A stretch of DNA of 64,000 nucleotides, taken from positions 62,001 through 126,000 of the forward strand of contig CBFFRP010000324.1 in assembly GCA_965644295.1 (NCBI GenBank). Direction: 5' to 3'. Made by a program: the position numbers and the translations under genes. How positions within the stretch are numbered: position 1 is the first letter of the stretch; each line of letters opens with the position of its first letter. This DNA comes from Paraphysomonas bandaiensis. Lineage: Eukaryota > Chrysophyceae. This document shows, piece after piece, positions 12,067 to 24,196 of this stretch. Below the pieces are notes generated by a model. It was not told the DNA's origin. It ran no database searches and worked only from the letters and a program-made list of their open reading frames with translations.

Positions 12067-12720
12067 CTACTTTTGCAACAATTTCTGGATTTTGTTGTCT
12101 TTAAGACGAACAAGTTGTTCCAGTTTAGCAATCTTTAATTCCAAAATTTCAACAGTTTCTTGCAAGTCACGAATTTGTTCTTCTTTTTCAAGTAAAATTT
12201 CTTCGTCCACGCGCGACTGAAAGGTAGATTTCGATGCCTGTTTCCCTGCACGCCCCTCAGTAGACGCGTTATTCTTTCTCGTATGTGTGGCCTGACCTGT
12301 AGGCTGTTTATGTGACGCGGGAGATCCTGCATATGCTTCTGAGTTTTGTGTACTCTTTCTTCGAGCGATCTTCTCCCGATATTTTGCCATTTTATACTGG
12401 AGCGAATTAAGTACATTTTCGATTACACCTTGTTTACAGTTGACAATATCTTCAATAACTGAGCGTGATAACTGGAAATCAAAACGTTTTAAAACTTTGT
12501 TGTTAAGAGTTTCATAATTGTAAATCTTCTGTTGGATTGAGTTCGCAGCGCTATAATTATGCAATTCTACTGTATCAGGAAAATATGCTGCAATAACCTC
12601 TGCAAGCATACAACCATCACTGAAATCTCTCGCGATGTTTCTCTTCGGTCTGGAGAGAGGGATCGCATCTATCCAAGCATATATGCTGCGCAACTGTTCG
12701 TCACTAAGCTCATTTGACAT
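12067..12720 (-). CDS. SPEF1: Sperm flagellar protein 1 / CLAMP (microtubule-binding CH domain)
   Basis: Single exon, 217 aa. The first ~110 residues are the SPEF1-type calponin-homology domain: YAWIDAIPLSRPKRNIARDF, then DGCMLAEVI, Y-FP and NYETLNNKVL. The family binds and bundles microtubules at the central apparatus or basal body of motile cilia. The last ~50 residues (EEILLEKEEQIRDLQ onward) form a leucine/isoleucine heptad coiled coil for dimerisation. The middle is Ser/Thr/Lys-rich and probably disordered. Its presence argues that the organism builds a motile flagellum. Divergent from the methyltransferase gene, 487 bp apart. It has no introns, unlike most of its neighbours. Confidence 0.92.
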   Translation of the reverse strand: MSNELSDEQLRSIYAWIDAIPLSRPKRNIARDFSDGCMLAEVIAAYFPDTVELHNYSAANSIQQKIYNYETLNNKVLKRFDFQLSRSVIEDIVNCKQGVIENVLNSLQYKMAKYREKIARRKSTQNSEAYAGSPASHKQPTGQATHTRKNNASTEGRAGKQASKSTFQSRVDEEILLEKEEQIRDLQETVEILELKIAKLEQLVRLKDNKIQKLLQK

Positions 12721-13207
12721 CCCCGGTGTTTCTAATGCTAAATTGGGGTCTCTGTCTACTTAGATGCGATGGTTTAGTAATATATACTGAATGAAATTTC
12801 AATTATGAGCGTTAATAAGATAACAACTGCAATAATACACGCACAGCATACAGACATACAGAGTAGCACCTAACGAATGGTATTATGTACACTACGGAAT
12901 ACCGTATAGGTATACCTCCAGCAGTAGATACAGACATACAAAAAAAACTGTATACAGTACCTGTATATACAGTGCATGTATGTAACATTCTAGATGGGAA
13001 TATATACGTACGAGTGATTTTGAATTTCTCTCACTCAACAGCAGCACACACTCTAGTTGCAATATACTGTATAAGCAGTTTTACGAATGCATGTATTGAT
13101 AGGTGCAGTGAGCTTCTCGTCTCTCTATATATACATACCACTCTCACACAATCCTCTGTGCGAGTTACTATTCCTACTCTATTGGGACCTGTTCATAATT
13201 ACTCACA
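12721..13207. promoter_or_regulatory. Bidirectional promoter region (SPEF1 / methyltransferase)
   Basis: 487 bp between divergent starts. It has degenerate copies of the recurrent promoter motif: GGTATACCTCCAGCAGTAG (12909-12927) and GTATACAGTAC (12950-12960) followed by GTATATACAGTGC. No coding is seen. Confidence 0.45.
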
Positions 13208-13989
13208 ATGGCACAGTACGGCAAAACTAACTATTGGGATGAACGTTACACAAAGTAAGGCGGATGATTGCATATCATACACACCTTACATATATATATG
13301 ACACAGAGACCCAGAGCCTTTTGATTGGTATCAGCGTTACTCTGGTGTTCGCGATCTTATTAACCAGGTTTATAGATTACATTATTGTGATTGGTGTGTT
13401 TCTAATGCGATTATTTGTAAAGTACGTCAAGAGAGAGGACGTCATCTTGATGTCCGGATGTGGAAACTCGAGATTGACTGAAGATATGTTTGAAGATGGT
13501 AAGGTCCAATACATGCCATTATTCTTCTCTAAATGTATTTAAGGTTATACATCCATCACCAATATTGACGTTTCGAGGGTTTGCATTGACCAAATGTTGG
13601 AACGTTATCGCGATAAACCTACACTTCAATGGCAACAAATGAATGCATGCTCCTTAGATTTTCCTGATGAAACATTTGATGTTGTCATCGATAAAGGAAC
13701 AATGGATTCTATATTGTGTGGCGAAGGATCCACTGCTAACGTTGCGAAAATGTGTGGTGAAGTGTCTCGTGTGTTGAAACCAACAGGATGTTTCTTCATT
13801 ATATCCTATGGTGTTCCTGATAACAGGCTCAATTATTTGGAAAAAGAGGATATTTATTCATGGAATGTAACGGTGCATACAGTACCCAAGCCAACAGTTA
13901 GTGCTGCTGCTGTGCCTACATCCGAAGATTCCAGTGGTGTCCATTACGTGTATGTATGCACCAAGGGGGGGAGCGCTGAAGAAGGCTAG
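13208..13989 (+). CDS. METTL13/EEF1AKMT4-like class I methyltransferase
   Basis: Four exons: 13208-13254, 13307-13367, 13423-13498 and 13544-13989, with introns of 52, 55 and 45 nt; 209 aa. The N-terminus YWDERY followed by DPEPFDWYQRY is the hallmark of this subgroup. Motif I is SGCGNSRL, followed by the acidic strand ITNIDVS that binds the ribose of S-adenosylmethionine. Motif IV is VVIDKGTMDS, where the family has LDKGTLDA. The animal relatives methylate lysines of translation elongation factor eEF1A; that role is an extrapolation here. The 5' exons are tiny and were recovered only by splicing. The last residues are low-complexity and may be lineage-specific. Confidence 0.85.
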
Positions 13990-14052
13990 ATCTTTGTGAT
14001 TGTCAACTGCCCACAAGCTGTTGCGTCACATGCATGTACTGCTTTGAAGTGT

Positions 14053-15103
14053 TTTACAAATTTAATAATCAGAGAACTATGTACTGTTTGTAGAAAACCG
14101 TGTTGCTAGTTATCTAGTTATTGGTTACAGTTCTCTGCTATATCGTTACGGACTATATATTTTCGTTGGGACTGTAGAAACGCGATCATAAAACATTTGG
14201 ACGCTTTCATTATAACTCTAAACAATCACAACCATTAAAAACGCCCAAAACATAACTGTATGATTTTCTTAGCCTTTACATAGAAAACTTAAGTACTTAC
14301 TCATTTGCATTTTGCATGTGGATAACATCTTATCTCTCTTCATCAAATTCGTCTGCACTTGATTAATCAAAAAGCGTGACACCTGTGATTTTTCACTGCG
14401 ATTCAGTTCTTTCCTACCGCGCTGAAACTTGAGTACTGTTTTCTCAAAATCTGAAATTTGAATAATGCCCACGTCTGTACTCAGGTGGAAATTAAATCAT
14501 CAAATCTTCCTCTTGGTGCGTGCTAGGTCTTATTCCATATGCTGTCACGCAGTACATAGAAATAATAAAGAAATAAAAGAAATAATAATAATAATAATAA
14601 ATTTACAAATTTAATAATCAGAGAACTATGTACTGTTTGTAGAAAACCGTGTTGCTAGTTATCTAGTTATTGGTTACAGTTCTCTGCTATATCGTTACGG
14701 ACTATATATTTTCGTTGGGACTGTAGAAACGCGATCATAAAACATTTGGACGCTTTCATTATAACTCTAAACAATCACAACCATTAAAAACGCCCAAAAC
14801 ATAACTGTATGATTTTCTTAGCCTTTACATAGAAAACTTAAGTACTTACTCATTTGCATTTTGCATGTGGATAACATCTTATCTCTCTTCATCAAATTCG
14901 TCTGCACTTGATTAATCAAAAAGCGTGACACCTGTGATTTTTCACTGCGATTCAGTTCTTTCCTACCGCGCTGAAACTTGAGTACTGTTTTCTCAAAATC
15001 TGAAATTTGAATAATGCCCACGTCTGTACTCAGGTGGAAATTAAATCATCAAATCTTCCTCTTGGTGCGTGCTAGGTCTTATTCCATATGCTGTCACGCA
15101 GTA
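14053..15103. repeat. Perfect ~502-bp direct tandem duplication
   Basis: Sequence 14053-14554 is repeated at 14602-15103 (offset 549). Everything I compared is identical, including a 67-codon minus-strand open frame. A 47-bp spacer containing an AAT/AAAG microsatellite (about 14561-14601) separates the copies. Perfect identity in AT-rich non-conserved DNA implies a very recent duplication or an assembly artefact. Confidence 0.9.
14269..15021 (-). other. Duplicated exon-like open frame of unknown protein (two copies)
   Basis: Each copy of the duplication carries the same minus-strand frame (14472-14269 and 15021-14818): charged, helix-like and Lys/Gln-rich (VGIIQISDFEKTVLKF at its start). It contains a strong splice donor, A|GTAAGTACTT, about 30 nt before its stop. 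Using the acceptor CATACAG downstream in the copy would add a short hydrophobic C-terminus (IMFWAFLMVVIV), giving a tail-anchor-like end. An upstream acceptor-like GAGTACAG is present. No complete gene with a start codon could be built, and no family is recognised. It may be the 3' half of a small gene caught in the duplication. Confidence 0.25.
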
Positions 15104-15471
15104 ATGATAAATAATGACAAAGTGACTGTTCATACATACAAGTGCTTCTAATAATTTTTGCACAAGTCTGGTTGATATTATTCTGTTTGAGTATACACTT
15201 TCGTGTTGACGAGGTGAAACATGTATATTGTTCATAAAACATGAGTAGTAGAGTGATACCACTGTTGAGTTCATTCAATTAAGTTGAAGTGAGTAATTAC
15301 TAATATAGAGCTCCCGCTAATTGTTCTTCAAACAAGATCAATGCTAACATAACTCTTTTTTATCTAGTGTCTATCAAACGTTTCAACATCATATATATAG
15401 AAAGAGAAATATCACAGGTATTTGTAAACAGCTTGATAATTAACGTTTATATGCAAACTTTACATTTCTTA

Positions 15472-17622
15472 TTACGTTGAGGATAGACCTAGCAAGACTT
15501 TCACGTCCGAAACAGAATGGGTTAATAGCAATTTCGCGTCATATTTATTCTTCGGCTGCATGATCATATCATACACCTGCAAAATGTAAGTCACAACAGC
15601 ATCATCACGCTACTATTCTGTGAGAACACTAACCTGAGCATACGAAGAAGATATCTTAATCGCAGTAAGGTTTTGGGCCTGATCTCGTAGATCCGAATCG
15701 TGTAGATTACCTAGTAGTGGGGTCCCTGTCGAACACAGGGAAGAGTAAAATGCCCTCAAAGAATCGCTGACCCGATCCGGGGTTAGTCCAGGTTGTTCGG
15801 ATGCAATCATATCTTGAGGCAAAACTTCCATTAATTCCGAGATCTTATCCATATCACTTCGTTGTAGAATACGCTGTGTTTCTTCTGCAACTAAAACATC
15901 CATCCAAGTTGATATTTCTGTGGTTAACGTATCTATCCATGTCGATGTGACGCCAACGCAGGTACCCCCTTCTCCAGTAGAATTCGCCAAGCACCTCTAC
16001 AAAACAGTCATAAAATGCAAGCATATTTCCAATTTGAAGTATACCTTCACAAGTGCTACGTTATTAAGCATAAAAAGCGCCATATCACCTTTCTCCTGAA
16101 ACATATTATTTCCACATGTTCTGCTAGCCTGAAGTAGTGGGTGAATTATTGAGCCCAAGACATGCTCAATATTGAAAACTTCATTCTTGTCTTCGAACAT
16201 TAGACTTGACAGTGAAGAATTGTGAACTCGCAGAACTTCAGTTATTATCTTTCCGCACTCCTTACAAGATGGGGTAGCTAATGTGTCAACCGCAAAAGAA
16301 GCCACGTTCGAGTTGAGAAGGTTCTCTGAATATTTGGAAAGCATACGACTGAATATTGTTCGACATTCTTCTAAGCATTCGCCAACACAACTCTGGACAG
16401 AATTCTCCACAGGTAGTATTTTCTTAAATGTTGAGCTGTAAAAGTACAGCAAATCACTGATCGCATACACTTCTTCAATGGTGTGCACACGATTCTCAAG
16501 CGTTTGCATTATGCGAACTCGCAATGGCCTACCTAACCCATGCACACATCGGGCCAATAGCTCCTCCAGTGAGAGGAGCTCATCTGATTTTACTGTTCCG
16601 TTCTCTAAATTTGCTTCTTTGCCGTGATCGTCCTGTGCTATTAATAAATTATTCGTATATTGCTTCGCTTTGGAACTGAAAAACACAGCTCGGAGAAATT
16701 CTTCTTCTGATGCTATGACTTGGTGAATCCACGCCAGCATATCACTTACGTAGTGATTGGCATCTCGACCAGTCACTTCTATAGCTCTTGACGCAGTTGT
16801 TCCCACAGACAACTCCTCGCTACCCTGAGTAACCGCAACTACAAACCGTTGCACGAGCAAGTACCTTCTCGAGCTTACAACTAAGTCTTGACACTGTACA
16901 AAATATGAAGGTATTTCTCTCAAATAGCAAACAGCTAATTGCAAGACGACGTCATCTGACTCAGATGAATCAACTGATATATTTTCACTCTTCATTTTCA
17001 CCCATTCAAATAGTCTTTGATAGCCGACACTCTGATGTCGACCCAGGATATCGAGTAACTCGAAGCCAGCATTATATTGGTATTGTTCAATCATTAATTT
17101 ACAATCATTATACGCCTGTCGCAATCGCGTCAAGCTGTTAAAAAATCCATTTGTTGCAGAGTTACTGATTGGGGAGTTGTGTATCTCATCTATTTCTTCT
17201 GATGACAACTGGAAACGATTTAAAAAGGATTCAATGTCGCTGCTCTGTTTTAAATAAAAATTACGACGTTCCTCTAGCATCGATGCTTTTTGCATGAAAT
17301 TTTTCATGTTCTCATTAGCTCGAGAAATATTCTCCGACATTGTTTGACACTCTTGTTCAATACGACGAACGTTCGTATCCACTGATAATACAGTGTTTCT
17401 CACATCATCAAATTCCGCTAAAAACTTTTTAGCAACTTGAATATTTTGGAGTTCAAGATCCTGTCGGAGTGCTCTTCTTGCTTCCACATTGTTTCCTTTC
17501 TTTCCAAAAAAACTACTAATAGCATCTAATGATTCTAACATTGTGACACTGTCAGTTCTCGTGTTCAAGACTTTCTTGATCCTTGCATCCACAACATTCT
17601 CTCGAACCAGCCCTCCGTCCAT
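15472..17622 (-). CDS. COG6: Conserved oligomeric Golgi complex subunit 6
   Basis: Three exons on the minus strand: 17622-16045, 15996-15634 and 15576-15472, with introns of 48 and 57 nt; 681 aa, close to COG6 orthologues (~650-700). The N-terminus has the LNTRTDS...ALDAISSFF-like region and long coiled-coil heptads (residues ~50-140) typical of COG vesicle-tethering subunits. The body carries the COG6 pattern DMLAWIHQVIASEEEFL. The last exon supplies the usual COG6 ending (VYDMIMQPKN...). COG6 belongs to lobe B of the COG tether for retrograde intra-Golgi traffic. The start is the ATG at 17622, just inside a longer TTG-initiated frame. The upstream side has no divergent partner. Confidence 0.9.
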
Positions 17623-19251
17623 GATTCCGTCCAAACCAACTAATTAAACTATTATAATTTTAGGCAGATTTAACAGATAAATTTAAGACACTTAGATTAT
17701 TATGCATCAACTCAACTCTTTGCTTGTTTCTATCATACTATCACATACACTGCAGCTGACTGTAATTGATATGGACGATAAGCTACAGTAGGAAAACCAA
17801 CAAAAAAAAACTTGTGACGGATTTATGCGACGTAAAAATCGCCATAAATCGTGTCTTGTGGCATGAAAACCCATATTTATAGAAAAATCCCTGAATTTTA
17901 CAGTTATCAAGGAGTTTTAGGCTCACCAGCATGGCATTATTGAATAGAGGCAGAGTGGTATGTGGGCAGTTGGGTTTTATGCCAGGATATATATATATAC
18001 CCTATGGCCATCTTAGTTAGGTATAGCGGTGTATATGTTGGGGAAAGTAAAGTAGTGTAGGTTTCTGGAATGATGACGTAATGATTAGAGCTTTGCTTAG
18101 CAGGCCATGGGCTAGTAGGAGAATGTGCTTTCCCAGTACGTAGAAGATATTTTGGCCACATATTTGACCTTGAAAAAGCGCTGTAGGTTTGATGGTAATG
18201 GCACATACGCTATGATGCCAATGATGATTTTCTATGCAATAGCGGGATTATGAGAACTGATTCCGTGAGGACAAAAGTGAAGTGTGGAAATGGGTGTATG
18301 TTAATTCACGATCGATTTTAGATTTCGTGGTGCTTGTTGAAGGTTGCTGGCCATGAAACACCGCATTCTCTTAAAACTTGATAGTGTGTGGTTTCTAATT
18401 GATTGATACAGCAGTGCCTATTGCTTGCTCTATTTTTTGCATATAAGTGATACTGATATATATAGATGCTTATATACGAAAATTCTACAGAAACTTCAAA
18501 ATAATCTTTGAAATAGCGACTCTAAAATAAAATTGTTATTGACTGATGATTATTGATGTATCCACAGAGGTAGGGAACCATATATTGCAATAGTACATTG
18601 TGTCTATATTGTATATTGCTGCAATAGGATTTTCTAATGATAGTATATAGTACGTAGTCAAAAACCTAAATATAGTACAATATTGTACCCCTGCTACACT
18701 AATATTTACATCACTTGTTCATAAACTACGTTTCCTTGTTTATGAATATACAATGCAACATACCAGGGGATATACACGTATAGACGCTTTTAGCATTTAG
18801 TGTAGAGTGTAGTACAATGGGTATGAGTCAGTTCCTTTCCATTGTTGACGTATTTAAACTTAATTAACCCTCCATAGCGAATATATTACTAGATGACTAT
18901 AAAATTTAGGTTGGTCGAATGTATGCTCCAGGTCTAGGAACAGTTTGCATGTATAACAAACGGGAGCGATAATTTATATTGATTTCTTCAGCAATGTGAC
19001 AGAAATGTATCACCTCAAAGAATATTGTAAATAAATAGGTATATTGATAAGCTATTATATGCACCTATATCGTAAATTAACCATAGCTGGTATTAGCCAA
19101 ACCACGGCGAACAACATCGATGTACATTCACGTTTCACACTGCAGTCTCGCTCAACACGTCCGAATAAAATCCTATTGAAAAACTTCACAGTCTGAACTT
19201 AGACTACCATATTTCGAAAATGAGGAAACGCAACCAAGTCGTACAACCTAA
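17623..19251. other. Intergenic, upstream of COG6
   Basis: 1.6 kb between the COG6 start and the RER1 3' end, AT-rich. I see no coding sequence; small frames at 17707-17910 and 17937-18206 lack support. One weak instance of the promoter-type motif (ATACAGCAGTGCC) is near 18406-18418. Confidence 0.5.
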
Positions 19252-19893
19252 TTACTTTTTGGCGTGAGCCGATCCACTTTTGGAGTCATATTTCTGCTTT
19301 CCCCAACTCCAGGGCACGTATCTATGCTTTATCATATGCCTTATTTGTCTCTTCATCGTAATAAAAAAGAGTACTAGGAAATAGAGAAGCAAAATAGGCC
19401 AAAAAACTGGAACATCAAAAACTTCAAAGAAAGTCATGGCGAAAGCAAGTACGACGGCCCGCATGCACGAATACCAAAATTTGAACTCCGGTAAACGCCT
19501 CGCAAAGGGCCTGCGTGTACCAATAAAAGATAGAAAGCGAAAAACATCATTGAAAATACCTAAACTCATCCCCATCTCTGGTGGGAAGGGTCATATCGTC
19601 ATCACCAGATTCAGGATCAAACTGCAGTGCCAACGAATGATTACTGATTACAACATATTCTCACGAAAAATAACCTGAGGGGACAGGAACCCAATCAATT
19701 GATTTAGGAGATAAATTCCGAGGCCATAAGTTACAATATACCACCCGTTTACGAAGTAAACGCGAAGCACATACCCACAAGTTGCAATAGCCATCAATGA
19801 CCATCTTAACGCTATGCGTGGGCTAGACTTGTCCAAGATATACTGCCACTTTCTAGAAAAAGAGTCGACATAACTGGTAGAATCACTTTCCAT
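19252..19893 (-). CDS. RER1: RER1, Golgi-to-ER retrieval receptor
   Basis: Three exons on the minus strand: 19893-19675, 19621-19560 and 19510-19252, with introns of 53 and 49 nt; 179 aa (family ~190). Signature blocks are present: [73 protein letters not shown] and [17 protein letters not shown]. Four membrane helices are expected. RER1 retrieves ER membrane proteins from the cis-Golgi by recognising polar residues in transmembrane segments. The middle exon is only 62 nt, and reading through its 3' intron would insert nonsense before RPFARR. Divergent from the SET gene. Confidence 0.95.
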
Positions 19894-20304
19894 TTGAAAA
19901 GAAATTTATTGTTATGTGTGTAATGCTCTTGACAAGCATTAAACTACTGCCTGTGATGGCATATGGTGATGTTGTTTAGTACATCTATCGCAGATATATA
20001 CGGCAAACCAGGCATACGGTCTGGTCTACGGGAAATATACAGCAAAAAACACACTGCTTTCGAAATCTGATGCTATGAACGCTAGAACGGTATACCAGTA
20101 TACACAGTAGAGTACAACACTGTACAATCGTACTGGGAATTTCATACACAGTATGTGTGGGTATACAGCAGGTGTATAAGTGTATGTGTATCCATACAAC
20201 ACGCACAGGAGTATGATTGCAGGGCCCGCTTGTGTCCATATCTCTTCCAGCTCAGTTGACATCCACAGCAATCTACTTTAACTCCACTCAAACACATACA
20301 GAGT
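19894..20304. promoter_or_regulatory. Bidirectional promoter region (RER1 / SET protein)
   Basis: 411 bp between divergent starts. It contains GGTATACCAGTATAC (about 20089-20103) and GTATACAGCAGGTGTATA (20161-20178), variants of the recurrent promoter motif. Confidence 0.5.
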
Positions 20305-22008
20305 ATGCAAGTTCTGTCAATAAACGAAAGTGCTGATATACTTAAAATAAAATTAAATGATAAGTCGAGTTGGGTGTTCATCAGCGATATATCAGGAGAT
20401 GAATGGCAGAGGCATGTTCTCAACAGCATCACACCGCTAAAACTAAATATAGAATCATATTTTAATGTTATATCGAACTGTGATTATGATGATGTCGGGG
20501 AGGATGACTCATCTGTTTCTGTACGATATGGAGATGATTATGAGTACGAGCTGCATGTAACTCAATCATGCGATAGGGGCGAAACACTCTTCACAGAGAC
20601 TCCACTGCTAATTGTAATTCAAGATGACATTGAAAAATTTCATGAGCTAGTAACGCCAATTGTCTTCGGTATACTATCAAAAATACGCTCTACAAAAGAA
20701 AGGGAGCTCGTGGCTGATTTTTTCGTTGCTGGTCTTCATAATATCGCCCCGATCTATAACTTCAATTCCATTGAGGAATATGCACGGACCGAAGTAATCT
20801 CACTTTGCTGTCCTAAGGAGTCGTTGCCAAAGTGTGTGCTTCATGCCGTGGAGAAAGTAGCACACAGCCTTGTATCTTATTCCCGCTTCTCGAACCTGTC
20901 CGAAGTTGAGTTGGCGAAGTTGATTGTTATATGCTCAGCCAATGCTTTTGCCGAAGCAGATATGTCATGGGTAGGCCTCTTTCGCTTAGGATGTCGGGTG
21001 AATCACTCCTGCAGTCCAAATTCAGTTTGGTCATTGAACATGTCTATATCTCCGCCGATTTTGCGGTTCGTTGCTTTGCATGATATCAAGGAGGGCGAAG
21101 AAGTAACTCACAGTTACTTGGAGAGGGAGCGATGGTACCCAACACACATGCGGCGCTCTGTACTACAGTCTGCTAAGTACTTCACCTGCAGTTGCACTGA
21201 GTGTACTGGCGCTGAGTATGACTTTAAACGATCTCTCTGCTGTTCGTCTTGCCGTTCGGCCGCATCATTTCGGCCCCGTGTGGACAATCGCACAAACATT
21301 GACACCACCTTCTACCACTGTATGTCATGTGGGCACACACCAGAAAGTACAGAAGCTATGAGCGTGTTGGAACTTGAGGTACGATTATAGCCTAGTGCAG
21401 TGTCATTCTCAATGAATATCATTCTTACATTTCAGCGGGAATGGGAAGATGTCGTGAATAGTATCGTAAATTGTCAGCGGACTACATGTGATTCGAGCAT
21501 TCTTCTGAGTCGATCGTTTAGCGACCTGCAAAGTATGAAACTTAAAGCGCCACTCTACTGGGCAATGGTTGAAGTTGCTGGTGAGTAAATTTGTTATCCG
21601 TTATATGAGCTCATATCACAGATGTTGCATGCTACAGATTACACCCAGTCTGTGATCCAATGTGGTTCACCCGAGGAATATGACGACAAAACACTCTATC
21701 TAAAATTTCTGCGAGTATGTGGTATGCATCACTCCTTTCCAATCCCGAATAATGTAGAGTATTGGGCCATAACTGAGCTCCTATCGGTGGTCGAACGCTC
21801 AACACATAAGCTTAAATTCACGAGACTTGTGGAAGAGATGGATACGTTGTGTAGACTTTGTGGGATTCAGTGTCCCTCAGCAGCCAACTTATCATCTGGT
21901 TGTAAGGGTTATAGTGAGAATATGGGATACGTATTGTGCCTTGTGCTCTTACAATATTTGTCATCGGTTTATGAGCAAGCTATAGAGTGTAGATATATAA
22001 ATAAATAA
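20305..22008 (+). CDS. SET-domain protein, SMYD-like without MYND finger
   Basis: Three exons: 20305-21378, 21436-21580 and 21638-22008, with introns of 57 and 57 nt; 529 aa. The SET core is split as in SMYD proteins. An early strand (RGETLFTETPLL, residues ~91-102) is followed by an inserted helical region in place of MYND. Then come the S-adenosylmethionine/catalytic motif NHSCSPN (residues 233-239), the GEEVTHSY strand, and a cysteine-rich post-SET zinc cluster (FTCSCTEC, then two CxxC pairs, residues ~293-335). The C-terminal ~190 residues are helical, like the SMYD TPR-like domain. Predicted protein-lysine methyltransferase; substrate unknown. The second intron uses an acceptor 15 nt downstream of a nearer AG, because only that keeps the frame. 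Confidence 0.85.
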
Positions 22009-22744
22009 AATGAATGGGTATGCATGTATATATATAAAATTATTGCTTAACAGCACTTTCTTATATGAACACTTGAACACATGATGTAAAGATGTAAAGT
22101 GAAATGTGAACTAGTCGTCTATGTTTTATTGATAGAATCCCAGCTGGAATGAATCGAAATATGAGTACTATTTTTAGTCAAAGCTGTGTTTTATTATATC
22201 AGCTATAGCCCCGCATATAAAAAAGAACAGGATAGTATTTGGACTCTGTCTCGAGACTAATGACCCAACATATGTTTTCTATATTTCGTGCTCTATATTG
22301 AATGTCTGATTATAAAGAAGTGCAAACTTGTGCGTTGCCGCGACCAACCTAAATAAAGAATTGACCTTTATAATAGTAAAACAATGTTGTGATTACTAGA
22401 GTGTTAGTAATGAACACGATAGAGTAAAAATTATGAATAACAATATAGAACATAACTATCATGCACAACGGAATAGTTAGAAGTGTAACTGATAATGACG
22501 ACGTTATGATGACGATCATGTATCTTCGACAGATACTCTCTCTAAAATTCAGTTCATGATATATTGCATTGGACATTATAACTCACAGATACAATCTTGT
22601 ATTAAGCTGAATCCTAATACCTAACAACTCGCGCGACACTAAGCATAACATGACTCTCATCTAGTTTCTATTGCATGCAAGTAAGTGCTCAACTATACAA
22701 CACGATTTAGTTAGCTACATGGGCATACGACGAGTTGCGTGTTT

Positions 22745-23110
22745 AATGCGGATCATACGCTCCTGCCCAATCTACTTGTTGTCCTAACACAAACAACTTG
22801 CGGTCGGTGTCTTCGGCATATGTGTCCTGTATGCGGCAGATCTTTAGAGCCCTCTTCAAGATGGTGTTCAAAGCAGCAGGGGAGAATAGAGTAGCTCTAG
22901 CTCCGGGTCCTTTCACGGTCACGAAGCGGTCTCACTGGTGCAATTTTGCACACTGACGCATAAAACAGACATCTACCAAAATCTGTTACAAATTCAAGCT
23001 GACTCCAATGTCTTCTCTCCATTGTGTACTCGTCCAGCACATGCATCCACCTTGCACTCTTCTCCCGAGTGACTTATACTTGTAGGGAACCGTGCACTTT
23101 CCCCGCTTGG
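22745..23110 (-). pseudogene. Decayed coding-like segment, family unknown
   Basis: On the minus strand, two overlapping frames look protein-coding rather than random. One (about 23080-22920) reads through REKSARWMHVLDEYTMERRH to a segment ending KIAPVRPL. The next frame (about 22927-22747) begins RFVTVKGPGARATLF and ends AGAYDPH before a stop. I could not join them with an ordinary intron; a GT-AG excision of ~26 nt would be needed, so a frameshift is more likely. The protein family is not recognised. Possibly a transposase relic or a small broken gene. Confidence 0.25.
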
Positions 23111-23221
23111 ATGAAAACCTACTAAAAGCAAGAATAACATAAAAGCACCACAAATGTACCTGACACTGCTTGGAGAACAGTGCCAGAGCTTTGATATAAT
23201 CTCAATGACCTGGAAGTCGAG

Positions 23222-23954
23222 GTAATACCAAAACCTTGGTTTTGATGTGAAACCTGGTGAATTTTTTGGTGATGGTCGGAAAAGGGTATAACTATGCACA
23301 ATAAGTAACTATGAAGTTAATAACAGTGTGAAAAGTATTATTTATTTATATTATTTTTACTAATTTCTTCTATATATTACTTCAGTTTTACAGCAATAAA
23401 AGTCACCGACTACACACATATATTATACAGTTCAAGCTATTCCGTCAAGCATAATATAAAGCTATTCTTTGTACGATACCCCACTACTACGTCGACGTTT
23501 TCCGGTCACAACATTCTCAGATGAGAGAGCGCCTTGATCCACCCATTCGGTTGTAGGCTCTGTCACTATTTCCCATTGCTGTTTTTTAGTCCTTTCCTTT
23601 GACGAAGTTACTGTATAATATATTATAACGTTTACATAATAATCATATTATTATTATATTACTAACCTTTTATGTGCCTCAAGTAACTTGCCTATGCATT
23701 GTATCCAAAACCAGGCTATTCGGTTGGAGCGTTTGCAATCTCAAGAGAGGCAAATGCAGCTATATGAGAATATGATATTACAAAACACAAGTCGTGGAAG
23801 GGCCAACTTTTAACGCAATAATAATTGCTAATAACAACTATAATTGCAACTTTTTCTTTATCTTTAACCTCTCAGCTACAAATTACAGTAAAATAATAAC
23901 TCAATACTTAGATATGAAACCTGGTGAAATCGCTTTACCAGGTTTCGGTATTAC
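23222..23954. mobile_element. Candidate small element with inverted ends
   Basis: The ends are near-perfect inverted copies: GGTAATACCAAAACC at 23222-23236 and GGTTTCGGTATTACC at 23940-23954. Each is followed inward by GTGAAACCTGG/ATGAAACCTGGTGAA. Inside, a minus-strand stretch (about 23610-23470) reads as a plausible spliced 3' exon (TSSKERTKKQQWEIVTE... to YKE-stop). A plus-strand stretch near 23700-23810 encodes a coiled-coil-like peptide. Neither matches a known transposase by eye. About 730 bp. Confidence 0.3.
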
Positions 23955-24196
23955 CTCTACCCAGGGTCAGGAGAAACCAAGACTAGGCAGTAGACGTGTG
24001 AGAAGACATGACAGGTCTAATCACATCATTGCCATTGCCATGCATCCATGAGGAAAGTTTGACGCATTAAATCGGTCATTGGCCACACAGATACCGAATA
24101 ATGTGAACTCATACTCAGCATCAATCACTCAAAGCAAACGCAGTGAACAAGCAGAATGTTGATATACCTGACATCTGCAGACTTCAGGTTTTTTGA

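Noticed and set aside
12135-12416. 93-codon frame overlapping SPEF1 on the same strand
   Set aside because: A shifted frame within the SPEF1 coding exon; SPEF1 itself is unambiguous.
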